A stretch of DNA of 9,647 bases, taken from the NCBI GenBank assembly GCA_030530185.1, contig JAUMVL010000060.1, forward strand, positions 1 through 9,647, in the 5' to 3' direction. This document shows, piece after piece, positions 6,799 through 9,647 of the stretch; the stretch's first letter is position 1; every line of letters begins with the position of its first letter. The position numbers and the translations under genes were made by a program. The stretch comes from Clostridia bacterium (GTDB lineage Bacteria > Bacillota > Clostridia > Christensenellales > CAG-138). Below the pieces are notes generated by a model that saw nothing but the letters and a program-made list of their open reading frames with translations, made no database searches and was not told the DNA's origin.

Positions 6799-7758
6799 AT
6801 GCATTGGATTACAGAGGAACACTATGCAAGCGAGATGCACGACACGGTGGAGCCGTTCGTTGCGGCGCGCAAAACAAGCGGCTGTGACGAGCGGGTGCCG
6901 GGCCATGCGATCTACTATGAGCACTTTGCGGCAGACAAGCCGAAGGGCGTGATCGTCATCAGTCACGGGTTCACCGAATCGGTGCAGAAATTCACCGAAA
7001 GCATTTACTATATGCTGCAGCAGGGATACGAGGTCTGGGGCTTCGACCACCACGGCCACGGAAAATCCTACCGGCTGAACGACAACCCGCACGTTGTGCA
7101 TGCGGACCGCTTCGAGGATTATGTGCTCGATCTGAAGCACCTGGTCGAAGCGCATGTGATCCCCGCGGCAAACAGGCTCCCGCTGTACCTGTACTGCCAT
7201 TCGATGGGCGACTGCGTCGGCGCATGGATTTTAGAGGAGTACCCCGATCTGTTCCGAAAGGCCGTGCTGTCCAGTCCGATGCTCGGTCTGTCGTTCGGGC
7301 CGATTCCGACGCCGGTCATGTACCTCGGCGCAAGTGTGATGGGCATCGGCGAGCGGAAGCTGCGCTCGCTGCAGCCGGTCGAACGGTTCCAAATCGAGCC
7401 GGACTTTGCGAACAGCGCCGATTCGTCCGAATGCCGCTATCGCTATTATCTCAACAAGCAGATCGCCGATCCGACGCTGCAAACCGCGATGCCGTCGATC
7501 GGCTGGGGCAAGCAGGCGATCCGCGCATGCAGCCGCGTCTCGAAAAAAACGCAGGCCGCGCGCATCCGGGTTCCCGTGCTGCTGTGTCAGGCAGGCGCGG
7601 ATACGATGGTCAAAAACGCTGCGCAGGACCGTTTTTCCGAGCGCGTGTCGACATGTGAGCTGTATCGCGTGCCGAATGTGAAGCACGAGCTGTTCATGAC
7701 CGATTCCGATGTGCTGATCCCGTATTGGGAAACAATATTCGCCTTTTATCAGGCATAA
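6799..7758 (+). CDS. Alpha/beta hydrolase, lysophospholipase/monoacylglycerol lipase-like
   Basis: 319-residue cytoplasmic serine hydrolase of the serine aminopeptidase S33/PldB type. Visible elements in order: the oxyanion-loop motif SHGFTE (55-60), GFDHHGHGKS (81-90, the family's D-x-RGHG-like turn with His for Arg), the nucleophile elbow YCHSMGD with Ser135, a lid region of about 160-235, the acid AGADTMV with Asp268, and the base VKHELF with His296. The elbow reads C-H-S-M-G rather than the usual G-H-S-M-G. AGGAGG (6786-6791) lies 7 nt before the ATG. No signal peptide or membrane segment is seen. The RidA gene starts 17 bp after its stop, so the two are probably one operon. The natural substrate (monoacylglycerol, lysophospholipid or another ester) cannot be told. 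Confidence 0.88.
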   Translation: MHWITEEHYASEMHDTVEPFVAARKTSGCDERVPGHAIYYEHFAADKPKGVIVISHGFTESVQKFTESIYYMLQQGYEVWGFDHHGHGKSYRLNDNPHVVHADRFEDYVLDLKHLVEAHVIPAANRLPLYLYCHSMGDCVGAWILEEYPDLFRKAVLSSPMLGLSFGPIPTPVMYLGASVMGIGERKLRSLQPVERFQIEPDFANSADSSECRYRYYLNKQIADPTLQTAMPSIGWGKQAIRACSRVSKKTQAARIRVPVLLCQAGADTMVKNAAQDRFSERVSTCELYRVPNVKHELFMTDSDVLIPYWETIFAFYQA

Positions 7759-7775
7759 CGAAAAAGGAGGCCTTT

Positions 7776-8157
7776 ATGGAAAAACTGGTTGTCAAAACCG
7801 ATTCTGCGCCCGCCGCGATCGGGCCGTACTCGCAGGGCATCTGCGCGGGGAATTTTGTATTTGTCTCCGGTCAGCTGCCGATCGACCCCGCCACCGGCAC
7901 GTTTCCGGAGGGTATCGCCGCCCAGACGCGCCAGTCGCTCCAGAACCTTTCCGCCATTTTGAACGAAGCCGGAACCGACCTCGGTCACGTGGTCAAAACG
8001 ACCGTGTTTTTGAAGGACATGAACGACTTTTCCGCGATGAACGCCGTGTATGCGGACTGCATGGGCGCCGCCGCCTGTCCCGCGCGCTCGGCGGTCGAGG
8101 TCAGCCGTCTGCCCAAGGATGCGCTGGTCGAGATCGAAGCCATCGCACTGCGGTTAA
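7776..8157 (+). CDS. ridA: RidA (YjgF/UK114) reactive enamine/imine deaminase; stop codon lost by a one-base slip
   Basis: RidA hydrolyses reactive 2-aminoacrylate-type enamines/imines released by PLP enzymes, forming 2-ketoacids and ammonia; it works as a cytosolic trimer. The 126 recognisable residues match the usual family length. Seen: IGPYSQG (15-21), SGQLPIDPATG (31-41), CPARSAVEVSRLPKDALVEIEAIALR (101-126) with the substrate-binding Arg104 and Glu121 near the end. AAGGAGG (7764-7770) lies 5 nt before the ATG. The family normally stops right after IEAIA plus a few residues. Here the frame reads CTG-CGG-TTA-AGA, with TAA present one base out of register at 8155-8157. One extra T in the TT at 8154-8155 would explain this. 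As written, the frame stays open to 8903, through the terminator and antisense to ftsH. The end given here is the probable ancestral stop. Confidence 0.88.
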
Positions 8158-8168
8158 GATGCAGACAA

Positions 8169-8216
8169 AAAAGAAGCTGTTCAGAAACCCGAACGGGAGA
8201 CGGAACAGCTTCTTTT
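8169..8216. terminator. Bidirectional intrinsic terminator between ridA and ftsH
   Basis: A perfect 14-bp stem, AAAAGAAGCTGTTC (8169-8182) with GAACAGCTTCTTTT (8203-8216). The 20-nt loop holds a second small hairpin, CCCG-AA-CGGG (8188-8197). Runs of A on the left and T on the right let it act on both strands, which suits its place between convergent ridA and ftsH. It lies 11 bp after the ancestral ridA stop and 12 bp after the ftsH stop. Confidence 0.88.
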
Positions 8217-8228
8217 GTTGTTTTTGCA

Positions 8229-9647
8229 TCACGCGGCGCGGTTCAGAATCTGCATGAATTCCTCGCCGGTGATCGTTTCCTTTTCATAGAGGTAGGCGGC
8301 CAGCTCATCGAGCTTTTCCCGGTTCTTGGCAAGAATGCCGGACGCCTTGTCGTGCTCGCGTTTGACGAGCGCCACGACCTTGCGGTCGATCTCGGTCTGC
8401 GTTTCAGCCGAGCAGGCAAGCGACGTATCGCCGCCGAGGTACTGGTTATTCACGGTTTCCAACGCAACCATGCCGAAGTCCTCGCTCATGCCGTAGCGCG
8501 TGATCATCGCGCGGGCAAGCTTGGTCGCCTGTTCGATATCGTTCGAAGCGCCGGTTGTGACGGAGCCGAAGATCAGCTCCTCGGCTGCACGCCCGCCCGT
8601 CAGCGTCGCAATCTTGTTTTCCAGCTCCTCCCTGGTCATCAGGTAGTGATTACCCTCCTCGACCTGCATCGTATACCCGAGCGCGCCCGAGGTGCGCGGT
8701 ACGATCGTGATCTTCTGCACAGGCGCGGTGTGGGTCTGCAGCGCAGCGACCAGCGCATGACCGATCTCATGATACGCGACGATCCGCTTCTCGGCATCGG
8801 TCAGGATCGCATTCTTTTTCTGATACCCTGCGATGACGACCTCGATGCTCTCCTCAAGGTCCGACTGCTCCACGGTCTTTCTCCCGCTGCGAATTGCCCT
8901 TAGGGCCGCTTCGTTGACAATGTTGGCAAGCTCCGCGCCCGAAGCGCCGGACGCCATCCGCGCGATTCGTTCAAAGTCCACGTCGTCCGCGAGCTTGACC
9001 TTCTTCCCGTGTACCTTCAGGATCTCCTCGCGGCCCTTCAGATCGGGCAGCTCGACGGGCACGCGCCGGTCGAACCGACCCGGCCGCGTCAAGGCGGGAT
9101 CGAGGCTTTCGGGCTGGTTCGTGGCAGCCAGAATAATGACTCCGTTGTTGCCTTCAAAACCGTCCATTTCGGTTAAGAGCTGATTGAGCGTCTGTTCGCG
9201 CTCGTCGTTGCCGCCCGAAAATCCGCCGCGCTTTTTGCCGATCGCGTCGATCTCGTCGATGAACACGATGCACGGTGCCTTCTCCTTGGCCTGGCTGAAC
9301 AGGTCGCGCACCTTGCTTGCGCCCATGCCGACGAACATCTCCACGAACTCCGAGCCGGAGATGGAGAAGAACGGTACGTTCGCTTCGCCGGCGACTGCCT
9401 TGGCAAGCATCGTTTTACCGGTGCCCGGCGGGCCGACGAGCAGGATGCCCTTCGGAATTGACGCGCCGATCTCACGGTACTTTTCGGGGTCGTGCAGATA
9501 ATCCACGATCTCGGTCAGGTTCTCCTTGGCCTCCTCCTCGCCTGCGACGTCCGCGAACTTGATACCGTCCGAGGACTTGACATAGACCTTGGCGTTCGAC
9601 TTGCCCATATTGAACATCATCGAGCCCGCTCCGCCGCCCTGCCGGTT
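8229..9647 (-). CDS. ftsH: ATP-dependent zinc metalloprotease FtsH, C-terminal 473 residues (5' end outside window)
   Basis: Membrane-anchored AAA+ protease that unfolds and degrades misfolded membrane proteins and short-lived regulators as a hexamer. The visible part starts in the glycine-rich linker after the second membrane helix, then MFNMGKSNAKVY. Counting from the Met at 9620-9618, it shows Walker A GPPGTGKT (63-70), the pore loop FVEMFVG (92-98), Walker B IVFIDEID (118-125), and the second region of homology ATNQPESLDPALTRPGRFDR (166-185) with arginine fingers in RPGR. The zinc site is HEIGH (284-288) with Asp361 in ASNDIEQA as the third ligand. The TNQPES reading differs from the commoner TNRP. 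The protein ends soon after the protease domain (EEFMQILNRAA), without the long acidic tail of some FtsH proteins. The membrane part and start lie beyond 9647. TGA stop at 8231-8229. Confidence 0.96.
   Translation of the reverse strand, partial: NRQGGGAGSMMFNMGKSNAKVYVKSSDGIKFADVAGEEEAKENLTEIVDYLHDPEKYREIGASIPKGILLVGPPGTGKTMLAKAVAGEANVPFFSISGSEFVEMFVGMGASKVRDLFSQAKEKAPCIVFIDEIDAIGKKRGGFSGGNDEREQTLNQLLTEMDGFEGNNGVIILAATNQPESLDPALTRPGRFDRRVPVELPDLKGREEILKVHGKKVKLADDVDFERIARMASGASGAELANIVNEAALRAIRSGRKTVEQSDLEESIEVVIAGYQKKNAILTDAEKRIVAYHEIGHALVAALQTHTAPVQKITIVPRTSGALGYTMQVEEGNHYLMTREELENKIATLTGGRAAEELIFGSVTTGASNDIEQATKLARAMITRYGMSEDFGMVALETVNNQYLGGDTSLACSAETQTEIDRKVVALVKREHDKASGILAKNREKLDELAAYLYEKETITGEEFMQILNRAA

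Noticed and set aside
8158..8903. Long C-terminal extension of RidA
   Set aside because: The extension is the terminator hairpin followed by antisense ftsH; RidA proteins end where the out-of-register TAA lies.

Overview
The window looks like a GC-rich member of the Firmicutes, probably a gut-type clostridium (Oscillospiraceae/Ruminococcaceae-like). The reasons are the strong GGAGG-type Shine-Dalgarno sites, an AgrC-like sensor kinase paired with a LytTR response regulator, a clostridial-style FtsH with a short C-terminal tail, and a circularly permuted glycoside hydrolase family 3 (GH3) enzyme of a kind known from Ruminococcus and Butyrivibrio. This assignment is an inference from protein flavour; no rRNA or other marker gene is present.

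Layout. (1) 1-2599, minus strand: a membrane-anchored GH3 enzyme with permuted domain order. It is broken by a frameshift at about 1333 and runs off the left edge before the nucleophile region. (2) 2600-2791: a divergent intergenic region with a sigma70-type promoter for each side, a direct-repeat pair on the GH3 side and a GC-rich inverted repeat over the kinase -35. (3) 2792-4912, plus strand: a membrane sensor histidine kinase and a LytTR response regulator. A 93-bp gap between them holds a second promoter with the same direct-repeat pair, and a hairpin terminator follows. (4) 4971-5511: no supportable gene. (5) 5512-8157, plus strand: an LtrA-family membrane protein behind a perfect 12-bp palindrome, then an alpha/beta hydrolase and a RidA enamine/imine deaminase. 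RidA has lost its in-frame stop through an apparent one-base slip. (6) 8169-9647: a bidirectional terminator, then the 3' part of ftsH on the minus strand, cut by the right edge.

How the parts connect. The most interesting signal is regulatory. The GH3 promoter and the response-regulator promoter carry near-identical paired GTT-containing boxes (14 of 15 bases identical in the best-conserved stretch). In both, the proximal box ends exactly 4 bp before the -35 and the -35/-10 spacer is exactly 17 bp. That is the geometry expected for LytTR activators of the VirR/AgrA type. I infer that the kinase/regulator pair senses an unknown signal, amplifies its own regulator and switches on the neighbouring cell-surface glycosidase. 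The two reading-frame breaks (GH3 and RidA) may be assembly errors or real lesions; raw reads would settle this.
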